Below are positions 44,867-54,540 of a stretch of 64,000 bases of DNA, piece after piece; position 1 is the first letter of the stretch; every line of letters starts with the position of its first letter. The stretch is from Thermoanaerobaculales bacterium (GTDB lineage Bacteria; Acidobacteriota; Thermoanaerobaculia; Thermoanaerobaculales; Sulfomarinibacteraceae). Under the pieces are notes generated by a model. The model saw nothing but the letters and a program-made list of their open reading frames with translations. It was not told the DNA's origin and did not search any database. Both the position numbers and the translations under genes were made by a program. The DNA lies in assembly GCA_035358815.1 (NCBI GenBank), contig DAOPQC010000008.1:100481-164480 (forward strand), written 5' to 3'.

Positions 44867-44890
44867 GAGAACGGGAACGGGGACGGATCC
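44867..44890. repeat. GGGAAC hexamer repeat, with GGATCCGGCTCCG repeats
   Basis: GAGAACGGGAACGGGGACGG runs directly into two copies of GGATCCGGCTCCG and two of a CGCCGTGAC...AGCGGGCG unit (to ~44970), a mosaic of short repeats in front of lepB. Confidence 0.7.
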
Positions 44891-45039
44891 GGCTCCGTCC
44901 TTTGGACTGCGCCGTGACGAAAGCGGGCGCGGATCCGGCTCCGCCTCCGGCTCCGCCGTGACAAGAGCGGGCGGGCTGGGGCCCAACCCCAATTCCCTAT
45001 CCCCCAGATCCCAGATCCTGGCCGGGTTGGGGGCGGGGG

Positions 45040-45375
45040 CTACTCCTTCTTCGGCTTCTTGCCGGGAGGCGCGTAGGGAAGCGGGAACGAGGTCACCGTG
45101 CCCTCCGACGAGGAGATCCGTCCCCGGCCCGCCTTGTCGACCTCGTCGACGCGAACCACGGAGTGCAGCGGGATGAAGATCCGGCGCACGCCCTCGAACT
45201 CGCTCTTGAGCCGCTCCTCCGAGGAGTCGATCAGGAGCTTCGAGCGCTCGCCGAACAGCAGCTCCTCCACCTCGACGAACCCGAACATGCCGCCCTGGGT
45301 GACGCGCCGGGCGTAGATCTCGTAGACCTCGCCCCGGTTGACGAAGGTGATCCGGTAGATGGTGGCGTCCGTCAT
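45040..45375 (-). CDS. DUF1820 family protein
   Basis: 111 residues that follow the DUF1820 pattern almost end to end: IYRITFVNRGEVYEIYARRV, GFVEVEELLFGERSKLLID, EERLKSEFEGVRRIFIPLHS, VVRVDEVDKAG. A small cytoplasmic beta protein of unknown function, widespread in Proteobacteria and Acidobacteriota. The lysine-rich C-terminus (PPGKKPKKE) is variable. Confidence 0.88.
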   Translation of the reverse strand: MTDATIYRITFVNRGEVYEIYARRVTQGGMFGFVEVEELLFGERSKLLIDSSEERLKSEFEGVRRIFIPLHSVVRVDEVDKAGRGRISSSEGTVTSFPLPYAPPGKKPKKE

Positions 45376-45480
45376 GCACAGGCTCCAGCCCAGGCGGACC
45401 CGAGCCTAGCACAGCGGCCGCGCTCGGCCGTGGCGCGGCTCTCCGACCCGCGGCCCCGGCGCGGGGAGGTGTGCGGGGCG

Positions 45481-46980
45481 CTACCGATGGCCGTCGCCGG
45501 GCTGACCGCCGGTGTAGTGACGGATCGTGTCCGCCACCGCCCGCTGGCACACCCGGCAGAACGGCTGGACGCCGCGCCGGAACATCAGGCAGTCGAGCAT
45601 CGGCCGGTAGAGACCGCTGGAGGCGTAGCCCGCGCCCTCGAAGGCGCCGACCTTGCCGGCGAACGGCTCGGCGGCCAGCGCCCGGCGCGCGGCCTCGGTG
45701 TGGTCGGTTGCCAGCCGCTCCTGCTCCTGCTCGAACCCTGCGACCACCCCCTCCGGGTCGCCGGCCTGGCTGGCCCGGGCAATCAGCTCGTTGAGCTCGG
45801 CGCGACGCTCCTCGTAGCGTTTGCTCGCGGCATCGAAGGCGCCCTTGTCCCAGGGCGTCGGGGTGGGGGTGCCGTCGTCGACCAGCTCCCGCCACTTGAG
45901 GCCGCCCGGGGACAGGAGGGCGGTGATGTTGCGCTCGGCGGGCTCGGTGCCCGGCGGGTAGAACTCGCTGTAGGCGACATCCGAGGTGTAGTACTCGTCG
46001 GCGAGCCCGGCGAAGGAGTGGCCGAGCTCGTGCAACAGCAGGTAGTCGCGCCACGAGCTGTGGGCGGTGAAGGTGCAGTAGGCGTTGTAGATCCCGCCGC
46101 CGCCGTAGCGGTCGTGGTTGACCATGACGATCAGCACGTCATAGGGGACGTTCGCCGCAACGTCGCGCAGCGCGCGGTTGTCCTCCGTGAGAAGGTAGCG
46201 CTCTGAGCCGAGGGAATCGAAGGTCGCGCCGACGGCGGTCGACCGGAATCGCCCCCGGGAAGGCTCGTCGACGCCGCTCGAGGCGGACGGCACCAGCACG
46301 CCGCGGACCGAGATCCGGTCGCGGTGGGACGCGAACGGCTCGAATGAAAGCAGGAGCTCGGCGGAGCGGGCCAGGTCGTCGCGGAAGGTGGAGGCCTCGC
46401 CTGCGGTGTAACCCTCGCCGACGATCGCGATGTCGAGAGCGTGGCCGGGATCTCCGCCGAGGTGAGCCTCGACGATGATGGCGCCCGGCGCGGGAGGCTC
46501 GACGGCGATCTCGAGCGGGGTGGGCTGGATGGGATGCCGGAGCAGCTCGACCGCCGGCGATCCGGCGGGCCGGGCGCTGATGACGATCGCCGCCGGCACC
46601 CGCGGCATCGGCACGAGCATCGAGTTGTGATAGGCGCGGACCGCCCCGCCGCGGGCCGCCTCCGTGGTCCGGTACTCCCCGAAGTAGCTGTCGAAGCCCC
46701 GCTCGTACAGCAGCCGGTCGCCGGCGAGCTCGCGCAGCTCGATCGCGTAGCGGCCGAGCCCGAAGGGATCGACGAGACCGCTGCGGGGGCCCGCCCACGG
46801 CCCCTGCCGGATCAGCCGGTCGAGGCTGACCAGCTCGGTCGTGGCGTTGCCGACCTGGTAGAAGTCGACCCGCAGCGTGGCGTCGTCGAAGGTGGCCTCG
46901 AAGGCGGCGCTCGGTGGGCCCTCGGCGGCGGTTGCATTGGAGATCACGAGCAGGGCAGCCAGCAAGACGGTGGTGCGCAC
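45481..46980 (-). CDS. M64-family zinc metallopeptidase, exported
   Basis: 499 residues from GTG 46980 (GGAGG six bases before), giving a clean signal peptide (MRTTVLLAALLVISNATAA). An N-terminal beta domain (~25-190) precedes a peptidase M64 (IgA peptidase-like) domain starting near DIAIVGEGYTAGEA. The zinc site is HELGHSFAGLADEY (HExxH plus downstream Asp-Glu) at about residue 317. It would degrade or process extracellular proteins; substrate unknown. A further upstream start at 46998 lacks a ribosome site. Two C-terminal cysteine pairs (DCLMFRR, FCRVCQRA) follow the catalytic region. Confidence 0.86.
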   Translation of the reverse strand: MRTTVLLAALLVISNATAAEGPPSAAFEATFDDATLRVDFYQVGNATTELVSLDRLIRQGPWAGPRSGLVDPFGLGRYAIELRELAGDRLLYERGFDSYFGEYRTTEAARGGAVRAYHNSMLVPMPRVPAAIVISARPAGSPAVELLRHPIQPTPLEIAVEPPAPGAIIVEAHLGGDPGHALDIAIVGEGYTAGEASTFRDDLARSAELLLSFEPFASHRDRISVRGVLVPSASSGVDEPSRGRFRSTAVGATFDSLGSERYLLTEDNRALRDVAANVPYDVLIVMVNHDRYGGGGIYNAYCTFTAHSSWRDYLLLHELGHSFAGLADEYYTSDVAYSEFYPPGTEPAERNITALLSPGGLKWRELVDDGTPTPTPWDKGAFDAASKRYEERRAELNELIARASQAGDPEGVVAGFEQEQERLATDHTEAARRALAAEPFAGKVGAFEGAGYASSGLYRPMLDCLMFRRGVQPFCRVCQRAVADTIRHYTGGQPGDGHR

Positions 46981-47082
46981 GGTCGCCTCCGCGGGCATCT
47001 TCGCACAGCCCGCCCGGCGGCGGGTACGGCCGGCAGGCCGGCGAGGGCAAACAATTGGGCCGCCGCAGCGTAACCTAGGATC

Positions 47083-48180
47083 ATGAGCTGGCCGAAGGCC
47101 TTGGCGGTCGCATGGGCGGCGTTGGTCGTGTCGCTGGGCTGCGCCCACGCCGCGGCGCGCGGCCGGCTCGGCGACGACGGCTGGGCGCGGGAGGTGGAGC
47201 GGCGCGGCGTCGACAGCTCCGCCGCCGTCTATCCGTTCACCACCACGCCGGAGATGGAGCGTTGGGTGTTGGAGGCGCTGCAGGGGCGGCTCAGCGACGG
47301 CGCCGGCAGCCAGCTGAAGAGCATCCAGCAGGCGCTGTTCAGCCCGGATTTCGCCTTCAGCTACGACGCCGACCTCACGCTGACCGCCGCCGAGGCCTTC
47401 GCCACGCGCCGCGGCAACTGCCTGTCCTTCACCGCGATGTTCGTGGCGATGGCGCGCAGCGTCGGCATCCGGGCCTTCCTGATGTCGGTGCAGCGCCAGC
47501 CGGAGGTCGACCGCGACGGCAGCCTGGTGGTGGTCAACCGGCACGTGGTCGCCGGCCACCGCCTCTCGTCGAGCGAGGTCGGCATCTTCGACTTCTACGT
47601 CACCAGCGCCGGCCCCTACATCCAGCAGCGACTGATCGACGACGTGACGGCGACGGCGATGTACCACACCAACCTGGGCGGCGACGCGATCCGGCGGGGC
47701 GATCTCGACGCCGCGGTGCGCCATCTCGGCATCGCCACCGCCCTTGCGCCGGAGTGGGCCCCCGGATGGGTCAACCTCGGCGTGGCGCGCTACCGGCTCG
47801 GTGACACCGAGGGCGCCTTCGCGGACTACCAGCGGGCGCTGGAGGCCGAGCCTGACAACGCATCGGCCCTCGCCAACATGGCGTTCATCTACCGCGAGCA
47901 GGGCCGCCTCGTCGAGGCCGAGCTCGCGCTGCGGGCGGCCGCCCATCAGACCACCAACCCCTTCACCCTGATCGCGATGGCCGACGCCGAGATGATGCGC
48001 CAGCAATGGGGAGCGGCCGCCAGGTACCTGCGCAAGGCCCGCTGGTGGTACCGCGACGAGCCGGAGGTCTACAAGGCACGGGCCAGGCTGGCCCGCAAGA
48101 CAGGCGATCCGGCGGCGGCCGAGCGCAACCAGCGTCGAGCGGCCGAGCTCTACCGGCGCCAGGCCTCGTCCCCGGAGTGA
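47083..48180 (+). CDS. transglutaminase-like / TPR lipoprotein
   Basis: 365 residues. A lipobox is present (LVVSLGCAHA). Residues ~60-200 resemble a transglutaminase-like cysteine peptidase fold (TRRGNCLSFTAMFVAMARSV, with Cys, and VVNRHVVAGHRL with His). Residues ~205-345 are TPR repeats (GWVNLGVARYRLGDTEGAFA, ALANMAFIYREQGRLVEAEL). Proteins of this type are common in the envelope of Gram-negative bacteria; function is unclear. Confidence 0.75.
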   Translation: MSWPKALAVAWAALVVSLGCAHAAARGRLGDDGWAREVERRGVDSSAAVYPFTTTPEMERWVLEALQGRLSDGAGSQLKSIQQALFSPDFAFSYDADLTLTAAEAFATRRGNCLSFTAMFVAMARSVGIRAFLMSVQRQPEVDRDGSLVVVNRHVVAGHRLSSSEVGIFDFYVTSAGPYIQQRLIDDVTATAMYHTNLGGDAIRRGDLDAAVRHLGIATALAPEWAPGWVNLGVARYRLGDTEGAFADYQRALEAEPDNASALANMAFIYREQGRLVEAELALRAAAHQTTNPFTLIAMADAEMMRQQWGAAARYLRKARWWYRDEPEVYKARARLARKTGDPAAAERNQRRAAELYRRQASSPE

Positions 48181-48230
48181 CCCCGATCCATGCATTGCAT
48201 TTGAGCGCGAGAGGGTTTATCTCTGAGAGC

Positions 48231-49751
48231 ATGAGGATTTTCGTGATGCCAATTCTCCTGCTCTGCGCCGTCGGCGCCGGGGCGGGCAGCCGCCCGCCCG
48301 CGGTCGCGGGGTCCTTCTACACCGACAACCCGGTGGCACTGCGCCGGCAGGTGGGCGAGCTGCTGACGGCGGCGGGTGAGCCGTCGGCCGCGGCGCGGGC
48401 GATCGTCGTTCCGCACGCCGGCTACGTCTACTCCGGCGCCGCGGCGGCCCACGCCTTCGCGGCCCTGCGCGCGGCCGCTCCGCGCCGCGTCATCCTGCTC
48501 GGTCCGTCGCACCACGCGGCGTTCGCCGGCGGCGCGCTCCCGGATCGGTCGCTGGCGTCGTTCTCGACGCCGCTGGGCGACGTCGTGATCGACGCCGATG
48601 CCGTCGGGAGGCTGCGCGGCAGCGCCGACTTCCAGGGACCGGCGCGGGCCCACGATCCGGAGCACTGCCTTGAGGTCGAGCTGCCGTTCCTCCAGGTGGT
48701 GGCCCCGGAGGCCCGACTGGTGCCGGTGCTGGTCGGCGAACACACCGACCGGGAGATGACCCGGCGGATGGCCCGTGCGCTTGCCGAGCTGGTCGACCCG
48801 GAGACCGTGGTCGTGGTGTCGTCGGACTTCACGCACCACGGCCAGCGCTACGGGTACGCTCCGTTCGCGGGCCGCGCCGATCTCGCCGACACGCTGCTCG
48901 CGGTCGGCCGTGCGACCGCCGGCCGGCTCGCCGCGATCGACCCCGACGGATTCTGGCACCAGCTCGAGATCAGCGAGGACACGGTGTGCGGCCGGCGCCC
49001 ACTGGCCGTGCTCGCCGAGCTGCTGGACCACGCGTTCGCGGGGACCGGCTCGATCGCCGACCTGACGACCTCGGGCCACGTCAGCGGCAGCTTCGACGTC
49101 TCGGTGACCTACGCGGCGATCGTCTTCAATGGCGCCTGGCGGGGCTGGACCGAGGACCCGGCGCCGCCGGCGCTGGGCGAGCTCAGCGCCGAGGAGAAGA
49201 CCGCCCTGCTCGGGCTGGCGCGCGCCACCCTGCGCTCGCACCTGTCCCATGACGCGACGCTCGCGACGTGGTTCACGGACCATGCCGGAGACCAGGCCTG
49301 GCGGGCCCTGGCAGGGGCGTTCGTCACCGTGCACAACACCGGGCGGCGCGCGACGACCGAGGGCCGCCTGCGCGCCTGCATGGGGATCATCGAGGCGCGG
49401 GAGCCGCTTGTGGATGCGGTGGTCTCGGCGGCGCTCTCCGCGGCCCACGACCCGCGGTTCCCGGAGCTCGCGCTCGAGGAGCTGCCGGCGGTGGAGCTCG
49501 AGGTCTCGGCGCTGTCGCCGACCAGCCGGGTGCCCGGCCCCGAGGCGATCCAGGTCGGGCGCCATGGCGTGGTGCTCTCCAAGGGCGGCCGGCGGGCGGT
49601 GTTCCTCCCGCAGGTGGCCCCGGAGCAGGGCTGGACCCGCGACCAGATGCTCGACCAGCTCGCCCGCAAGGCCGGGCTGCCGGCCGACGCGTGGCGCCAG
49701 GGGACCACCTTCGAGGTCTTCACCGCCCAGGTCTTCGCGGAGGGGTCGTGA
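48231..49751 (+). CDS. AmmeMemoRadiSam system B-A fusion (Memo + AMMECR1)
   Basis: 506 residues. The N-terminal ~295 residues are a Memo domain with its metal-site-like histidines (VVPHAGYVYSG, GPSHHAAF, HDPEHCLEVELPFLQ, SSDFTHHG). The C-terminal ~190 residues are AMMECR1 (LGLARATLRSHLS ... RLRACMGIIEAREPLVD ... LTVLSP-like region). A short hydrophobic N-terminus (MRIFVMPILLLCAVGAGAG) suggests export. It is the first gene of a tight operon with DUF362 and a radical SAM protein. The system is conserved in bacteria and archaea but its reaction is unknown. Confidence 0.9.
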   Translation: MRIFVMPILLLCAVGAGAGSRPPAVAGSFYTDNPVALRRQVGELLTAAGEPSAAARAIVVPHAGYVYSGAAAAHAFAALRAAAPRRVILLGPSHHAAFAGGALPDRSLASFSTPLGDVVIDADAVGRLRGSADFQGPARAHDPEHCLEVELPFLQVVAPEARLVPVLVGEHTDREMTRRMARALAELVDPETVVVVSSDFTHHGQRYGYAPFAGRADLADTLLAVGRATAGRLAAIDPDGFWHQLEISEDTVCGRRPLAVLAELLDHAFAGTGSIADLTTSGHVSGSFDVSVTYAAIVFNGAWRGWTEDPAPPALGELSAEEKTALLGLARATLRSHLSHDATLATWFTDHAGDQAWRALAGAFVTVHNTGRRATTEGRLRACMGIIEAREPLVDAVVSAALSAAHDPRFPELALEELPAVELEVSALSPTSRVPGPEAIQVGRHGVVLSKGGRRAVFLPQVAPEQGWTRDQMLDQLARKAGLPADAWRQGTTFEVFTAQVFAEGS

Positions 49752-50710
49752 GGCGAGGCCCTGGCCACACCCGGCGCGAGCTCGCGAAGCTCGCCGCGGC
49801 CGGCCTGCTCGCCGGCCGGAGCGTGGTGGCCACGGGTTCGACCGCGCGGCCGGGCGTGGTCGGCACCGCCCCGCTGACCGCTGAAGGACTGAACCGCGCC
49901 GCCGCGGCCGCCGCGATGGAGGCCGGCCTGCGGCGCGCGCTCGGGGTCGATCGCGCGGCGGCGGGTCTCGCGGGGCTGTTCTCGGCCTCCGACACGGTCG
50001 GCATCAAGCTCAGCTGCCTCGGCGGGGCCCGGCTGTCGCCGCGGGTCGAGCTGGTCGAGGCGCTGGTCGACCTGCTCGCCGAGGCCGGCGTCGCCAGGTC
50101 GAAGATCCTGGTCTTCGAGCGGTCGAGCCGCGAGCTCGAGCGCGCCGGGTTCGAGATCCGGCGTTCCGGCGGGCCGTACCTGTGCCACGGCACCGACAAC
50201 CAGTGGGACCGGGAGCCCTCGACCTCGGGCTCGATCGGCTCGTGCTTCGCGCGCGAGGTGTCCACGACCTGCACCGCGCTGATCTCGTTCGGAGTGGTCA
50301 AGGACCATGACCTGGCCGGGGTCTCGGCGGGCTTGAAGAACTGGTACGGCGTGATCCACAACCCGAACAAGTACCACGGCACCAACTGCGACCCCTACGT
50401 GGCCGATGTGGTGCGCCATCCCTTTATCTCAGGCAAGCTCCGGCTGACCGTGCTCGACGGGGTCGCGGCGCAGTGCCAGGGTGGCCCCGCCTTCTTCGCC
50501 GGCGGGCAGTTCCCGCTCGGGCTGGTGGCGGCGAGCGCCGACCCCGTGGCCGCGGACCTCTGGGCATGGCGGATGATCGAGGCGGAGCGGGCGCGCCGCG
50601 GCCTGGAAAGCCTCAGGGTCGACGGCAGGGACCCGGCGTTCATCGCCACCGCGGCGCGCTACGGCCTGGGCGTCGGCGACACGGCGTCGCTGAAGGTGGT
50701 GGGGGGATGA
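49748..50710 (+). CDS. DUF362 protein
   Basis: 320 residues from a GTG that overlaps the previous stop (GTGA). A twin-arginine-like N-terminus (TRRELAKLAAAGLLAG) precedes a DUF362 domain (VGIKLSCLGGARLSPRVELV, SRSKILVFERSS-like, NTWYGVIHNPNKYHG-like). Several cysteines (LSCLGG, YLCHG, STTCTA, TNCDPY) may bind a metal or cluster. It regularly accompanies AmmeMemoRadiSam genes; function unknown. It overlaps the radical SAM gene by ATGA. Confidence 0.82.
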   Translation: MRRGPGHTRRELAKLAAAGLLAGRSVVATGSTARPGVVGTAPLTAEGLNRAAAAAAMEAGLRRALGVDRAAAGLAGLFSASDTVGIKLSCLGGARLSPRVELVEALVDLLAEAGVARSKILVFERSSRELERAGFEIRRSGGPYLCHGTDNQWDREPSTSGSIGSCFAREVSTTCTALISFGVVKDHDLAGVSAGLKNWYGVIHNPNKYHGTNCDPYVADVVRHPFISGKLRLTVLDGVAAQCQGGPAFFAGGQFPLGLVAASADPVAADLWAWRMIEAERARRGLESLRVDGRDPAFIATAARYGLGVGDTASLKVVGG

Positions 50711-51843
50711 GCCTCGATCGGCGGCGGCTGGCCTGGCTCGCGGCGGGCGGCACCCTGGCGACGGCGGCGCCGTCCTGGCTGGGCGCAGGAGGATTGCCGA
50801 CGCCGGGTGAGATCGTCGACCGGGAGGACCTGCCGGCGCGCGAGGCCTCCTGGTACAAGAAGCTTGACCGGCTGCGGGTGGAGTGCCAGCTCTGTCCACA
50901 GGGCTGTGTCGTGGCCGACATGGAGCGCGGCACCTGCGGGGTGCGCGAGAACCGCGGCGGCACCTACTACACGCTCGTCCACTCGCTGGCCTGCAGCCTG
51001 CACGCCGACCCGATCGAGAAGAAGCCGTTCTTCCACGTCATGCCGGGCGAGCTCGCGCTGTCGTACGCCACCGCCGGCTGCAACGTCGAGTGCAAGTTCT
51101 GCCAGAACTGGGAGATCTCGCAGTTCCGGCCGGAGCAGGTGCAGGGCTACTGGCTGCCGCCGGAGTCGCTGGCCGAGATGGCGAAGCGCGCGGGCGCAAA
51201 GCTCACGGCCGCTACCTACTCCGAGCCGGTGGTGTTCTGGGAGTACGTGCGCGACGTCGCCACGGCGGCGAGGAAGGCAGGGCTGCGGCCCACCATCGTC
51301 TCCAACGGCTTCATCCAGGAGCAGCCGCTGCGGGAGGTCCTGCCGCTGCTCGACGCCGTCAAGGTCGACCTCAAGGCCTTCACCGATGCCTTCTACCAGG
51401 AGCAGGTGCGGGGCAAGCTCGAGCCGGTGCTCAAGACCCTTGAAATCGTGCGCAGCGCCGGCGTGTGGCTCGAGATTGTGGTCTTGCTGGTGCCGACCCT
51501 CAACGACTCCGAGGACGAGGTCCGCCGGCTCGCCGCGTGGGTCAAGGAGCACCTCGGGACCGAGGTCCCGCTGCACTTCACCCGTTTCCATCCCACCTAC
51601 CGGTTGACCAACCTGCCGCCGACCCCGGTCGAGACCCTCGAGCGCGCATGGCGGGCGGCCACCGCCGAGGGCCTGCACTTCGTCTACCTCGGCAACGTGC
51701 CTGGCCACCCGGCCGAAAGCACCCGTTGCCCGGGCTGCGGCGAGGTGGTGATCGAACGGATGGGCTTCCGGATCCTGCGCAACGCGCTTGCCGATGGGCA
51801 TTGTCCCAAATGCCGGCGGGCGATCCCGGGCGTATGGGCGTAG
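50707..51843 (+). CDS. AmmeMemoRadiSam system radical SAM protein
   Basis: 378 residues. The N-terminus has a TAT-like region (DRRRLAWLAAGGTLATAAPS), unusual for a radical SAM enzyme. A first cysteine cluster (CQLCPQGC, GTCGVREN) precedes the canonical radical SAM motif CNVECKFCQNW. The barrel continues with SNGFIQEQPL and DLKAFTDAFYQEQV. The C-terminus carries two CxxC pairs (RCPGCGE, CPKCRR), suggesting a rubredoxin-like metal knot. It is the signature enzyme of the system and must act on an unknown substrate. The signal-like N-terminus raises the possibility of export or membrane association. Confidence 0.92.
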   Translation: MSLDRRRLAWLAAGGTLATAAPSWLGAGGLPTPGEIVDREDLPAREASWYKKLDRLRVECQLCPQGCVVADMERGTCGVRENRGGTYYTLVHSLACSLHADPIEKKPFFHVMPGELALSYATAGCNVECKFCQNWEISQFRPEQVQGYWLPPESLAEMAKRAGAKLTAATYSEPVVFWEYVRDVATAARKAGLRPTIVSNGFIQEQPLREVLPLLDAVKVDLKAFTDAFYQEQVRGKLEPVLKTLEIVRSAGVWLEIVVLLVPTLNDSEDEVRRLAAWVKEHLGTEVPLHFTRFHPTYRLTNLPPTPVETLERAWRAATAEGLHFVYLGNVPGHPAESTRCPGCGEVVIERMGFRILRNALADGHCPKCRRAIPGVWA

Positions 51844-52766
51844 CGCCGAGCGGTCCCGGCGAGGGCCGCCACCTCCATGGGCTTCCGGCCTCGGGCGTGC
51901 TCTCCCTGCTCGCGATCTACCTGGCGTGGGGCAGCACCTACCTCGCGATCCGGGTCGCGGTCCGCGAGGGCGCCGGGTGGGGCCCGTTCTGGATGGGCGC
52001 GGCGCGGGTGCTGGTCGCCGCTCTCGTGCTGCTCGCCCTCAGCCGGCTGCGCGGGGCGCGGCTGCGGCCGACCCGGGTCGAGCTGCTGGTGCTCGCCGGG
52101 ACCGGTGTCCTGATGTGGGTCGGCGGCAACGGCCTCGTCAACTGGGCCGAGCAACGGGTCGACTCCGGGCTGGCGGCGCTGGTGGTCGGCACCGCGCCGC
52201 TGTCGGTCGCGGCGATGGAGGCGGCGATCGACCGCAAGGCGCCGAGCCGCCGGCTGGTGCTGTCGCTGGTGGTCGGGTTCGCGGGACTGGTCGTGCTGAG
52301 CTGGCCGGTGCTGCGCACGGGCGTGGCCGCCGACATGCTCGGCGTGCTGGCCCTGGCGGTCGCGGGCGCGAGCTGGGGTCTGGGGTCGATCGTCCTCCAC
52401 CGCCGCAAGCTCGGCCTCGATTCGCTCGCGGTTGCGGGCTGGCAGCAGCTCGCCGGCGGGCTCGGCTTCGCCGCGGTCGCGCTCTCAGTCGGCGAGCAAC
52501 TGCCGCGGCCGACCCCGCAGGCTTGGGGCGCCTGGGGGTACCTGACCGTCATGGGATCGCTGGTCGCCTTCTCGTGCTTCGTGTACGCGCTCAAGGTGCT
52601 GCCGACCTCGGTCGTGATGACCTACGCCTACGTCAACCCGGCGATCGCGGTGGTGCTGGGCTGGCTGATCCTCGACGAGTCGATCACCGGCTACACCTTC
52701 CTCGGCATGGCGCTCATTCTCGCCGGCGTCTGGGGCGTCTTCCGCGACAAGCTGGCCCGCCGCTGA
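51834..52766 (+). CDS. EamA/DMT superfamily transporter
   Basis: 310 residues with ~10 transmembrane helices in two EamA repeats (AIYLAWGSTYLAIRVAV ..., LGVLALAVAGASWGLGSIVL ...). Exporter or importer of small metabolites; substrate unpredictable. It overlaps the radical SAM gene by 10 bp. Its last 45 bp recur, about 82% identical, at 55252-55295, on the far side of a low-GC segment. Confidence 0.9.
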   Translation: MGVAPSGPGEGRHLHGLPASGVLSLLAIYLAWGSTYLAIRVAVREGAGWGPFWMGAARVLVAALVLLALSRLRGARLRPTRVELLVLAGTGVLMWVGGNGLVNWAEQRVDSGLAALVVGTAPLSVAAMEAAIDRKAPSRRLVLSLVVGFAGLVVLSWPVLRTGVAADMLGVLALAVAGASWGLGSIVLHRRKLGLDSLAVAGWQQLAGGLGFAAVALSVGEQLPRPTPQAWGAWGYLTVMGSLVAFSCFVYALKVLPTSVVMTYAYVNPAIAVVLGWLILDESITGYTFLGMALILAGVWGVFRDKLARR

Positions 52767-53187
52767 CTCCCCTCCGGCACCACGTATCTCACTCTTCCGA
52801 AGTTCGGCGATGACGGTTGGTTTTCGCGACTCTGGGAAACGTGGTACCCGAGTCTGGGTGCCGCTCAGCCCCTGACCCCCGCAGGAGGGGGACCCAGGGA
52901 AGCGGGATGCGCGTGCCTGGATTGAGCGCCCGCTGCGCCGGCAACTGACCGGAGATCTCCACGGCCGGGCTGATCGTCTCGCGACGCCTCCGTCGCCGCC
53001 GAAGGCCGCGCACGGTGAGTGAACTCTCGCGCCTCTCCGTGCGACTCGCACGAAGCTCGACCGGGTGAGTGCCGGCAGCCGCCGAGTGATCCCTGCCACG
53101 GGATTGCCACTGGAGCCGCATGGCAATGGCATGATTTAACCATCCTATTCTCATTACTTTAGGTTTTCATCGCCCCAGCTTGTGGGC
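52767..53187. other. 421-bp gap, AT-rich at its end
   Basis: No gene is seen. Bases ~53120-53170 are markedly AT-rich for this genome (ATGATTTAACCATCC ..., ATTACTTTAGG), which fits a promoter for the next gene and marks the edge of the island-like segment. Confidence 0.55.
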
Positions 53188-54540
53188 ATGAACGACGATC
53201 ACGATACCCACCGCTCACCGGCCTCCCAGAAGACCATTGACCGCACGGCGAGGCGCCTTCGCGCGACCGATCTGCTGCTCGTTGCCGGGGTGTCGGTGTG
53301 GGCAGCGGTCGCGGGCTCGCAGGCACCACCAGCACCGATCGTCCGGCACGTTGAGCTGCGGGTGCCTGCCGCCTGCGGCGGAAGCATCCTGGACGGTGCG
53401 TGCCTCGATGGGTGTTCGGGCAGTCCGCTGGAACCGGACTTCGATGCAGACTGCTTTTCGTGCGGGGAGTTCCACCGTCCCGAGCCCAAGCCAGCGTGTC
53501 AGGTCGCGGGTGAGCCGTGCGAGATCCACGCTGCAATCACCCGCCTCGGGGCGATGATGGAGTCTCGCTCCTATGACGACTCGGTCGTGCTGAGCGTGAC
53601 CTTGGCCTACTGGGACGATCGGGCCTGGGACCTGTCGACGAGCTGGGGCGCGAGCGCCCTTGACGGCTATGTCGCGTACTCGGTCGTGCGAGCTGCCCTG
53701 GCCTTTGCGGACGACATCGGACAGCATCCAACGACAACCAAGGCGATCGAGTGCATGCTTCGAGACCATGCCGAGCGCGGGATCCCGACGACGCCGAACA
53801 ACGGCGAGCGGTGGCTGCACGGCGGGGTCGGCGCGTGGAACTCGTGGTCCGAGGACTACATGGGATTCGCTCTTGGCTATGCGGCGGCCGACGCATGGTT
53901 CAGCTCATCTCTGGCTGAAAGCGACTACGACGGTGAGTACTTCGAGCGGGTGAGCGCTGCGGTGGGAATGGCCTTCAGCATCAGCGACCGCGCTCCCTGG
54001 ACCCTGGTGCTGGAACAGGATCCTGATCCGAACGCTGCGGGATCCCCGCCCGCTGTCATGATCCGGAATCACAACGAGTACAGCCCGGTTTACGGCGTCG
54101 TTCTGCTGAAGCACCTTGCGGACATCAACAACCTGTACCGTGCCGCCTCGCTGCCTCCCTACTTCACCGAGGCCAGCAAACCTGCGACGTTCGACGCTCT
54201 CTATCGCTGGGTGCTGGGAAAGATCGAACCGAATCCGGAGGGGGCCGGTTTCGTCTTCAGATCAGATGGCTGCCAGCGTCGGGACGGGACCCTCTCGTAC
54301 TGCGATGATCGGCCAGGCGATCCGGAGGGGAGCTGCGGAGTCCAACGAGAGCCGGGACACTATCCACTGGCAGACTCTCTGCCGAGCCTTGGCGTTGGCG
54401 AGGGCCTCGAGTACTTCAGCGCCCCTTGCGGCTGGGTCGGCCCGGCCGGCATCGTGCAGGCGCCCCACAACTACGTTTTCAACTGCGTTTTCGCCGGCGA
54501 GAAGGACCGGGTGGCGGCTCCGAATCCAGAGTCCATGTAG
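53188..54540 (+). CDS. large exported protein of unknown function (island gene)
   Basis: 450 residues. A hydrophobic N-terminal segment (LLLVAGVSVWAAVAGS) suggests export or anchoring. It has many cysteines in pairs (CGGSILDGACLDGC, DCFSCGEF, CQVAGEPC, CVFAGEK) and acidic, aromatic segments. No family is recognised. The GC content and codon choice are lower than in neighbours. It lies between the two copies of the duplicated EamA 3' end. Its end overlaps the convergent regulator gene by 62 bp. Confidence 0.6.
   Translation: MNDDHDTHRSPASQKTIDRTARRLRATDLLLVAGVSVWAAVAGSQAPPAPIVRHVELRVPAACGGSILDGACLDGCSGSPLEPDFDADCFSCGEFHRPEPKPACQVAGEPCEIHAAITRLGAMMESRSYDDSVVLSVTLAYWDDRAWDLSTSWGASALDGYVAYSVVRAALAFADDIGQHPTTTKAIECMLRDHAERGIPTTPNNGERWLHGGVGAWNSWSEDYMGFALGYAAADAWFSSSLAESDYDGEYFERVSAAVGMAFSISDRAPWTLVLEQDPDPNAAGSPPAVMIRNHNEYSPVYGVVLLKHLADINNLYRAASLPPYFTEASKPATFDALYRWVLGKIEPNPEGAGFVFRSDGCQRRDGTLSYCDDRPGDPEGSCGVQREPGHYPLADSLPSLGVGEGLEYFSAPCGWVGPAGIVQAPHNYVFNCVFAGEKDRVAAPNPESM

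Noticed and set aside
48195..48221. TTGCAT...TTTATC as a promoter for the AmmeMemo operon
   Set aside because: The spacer is only 15 bp and the -10 match is poor.
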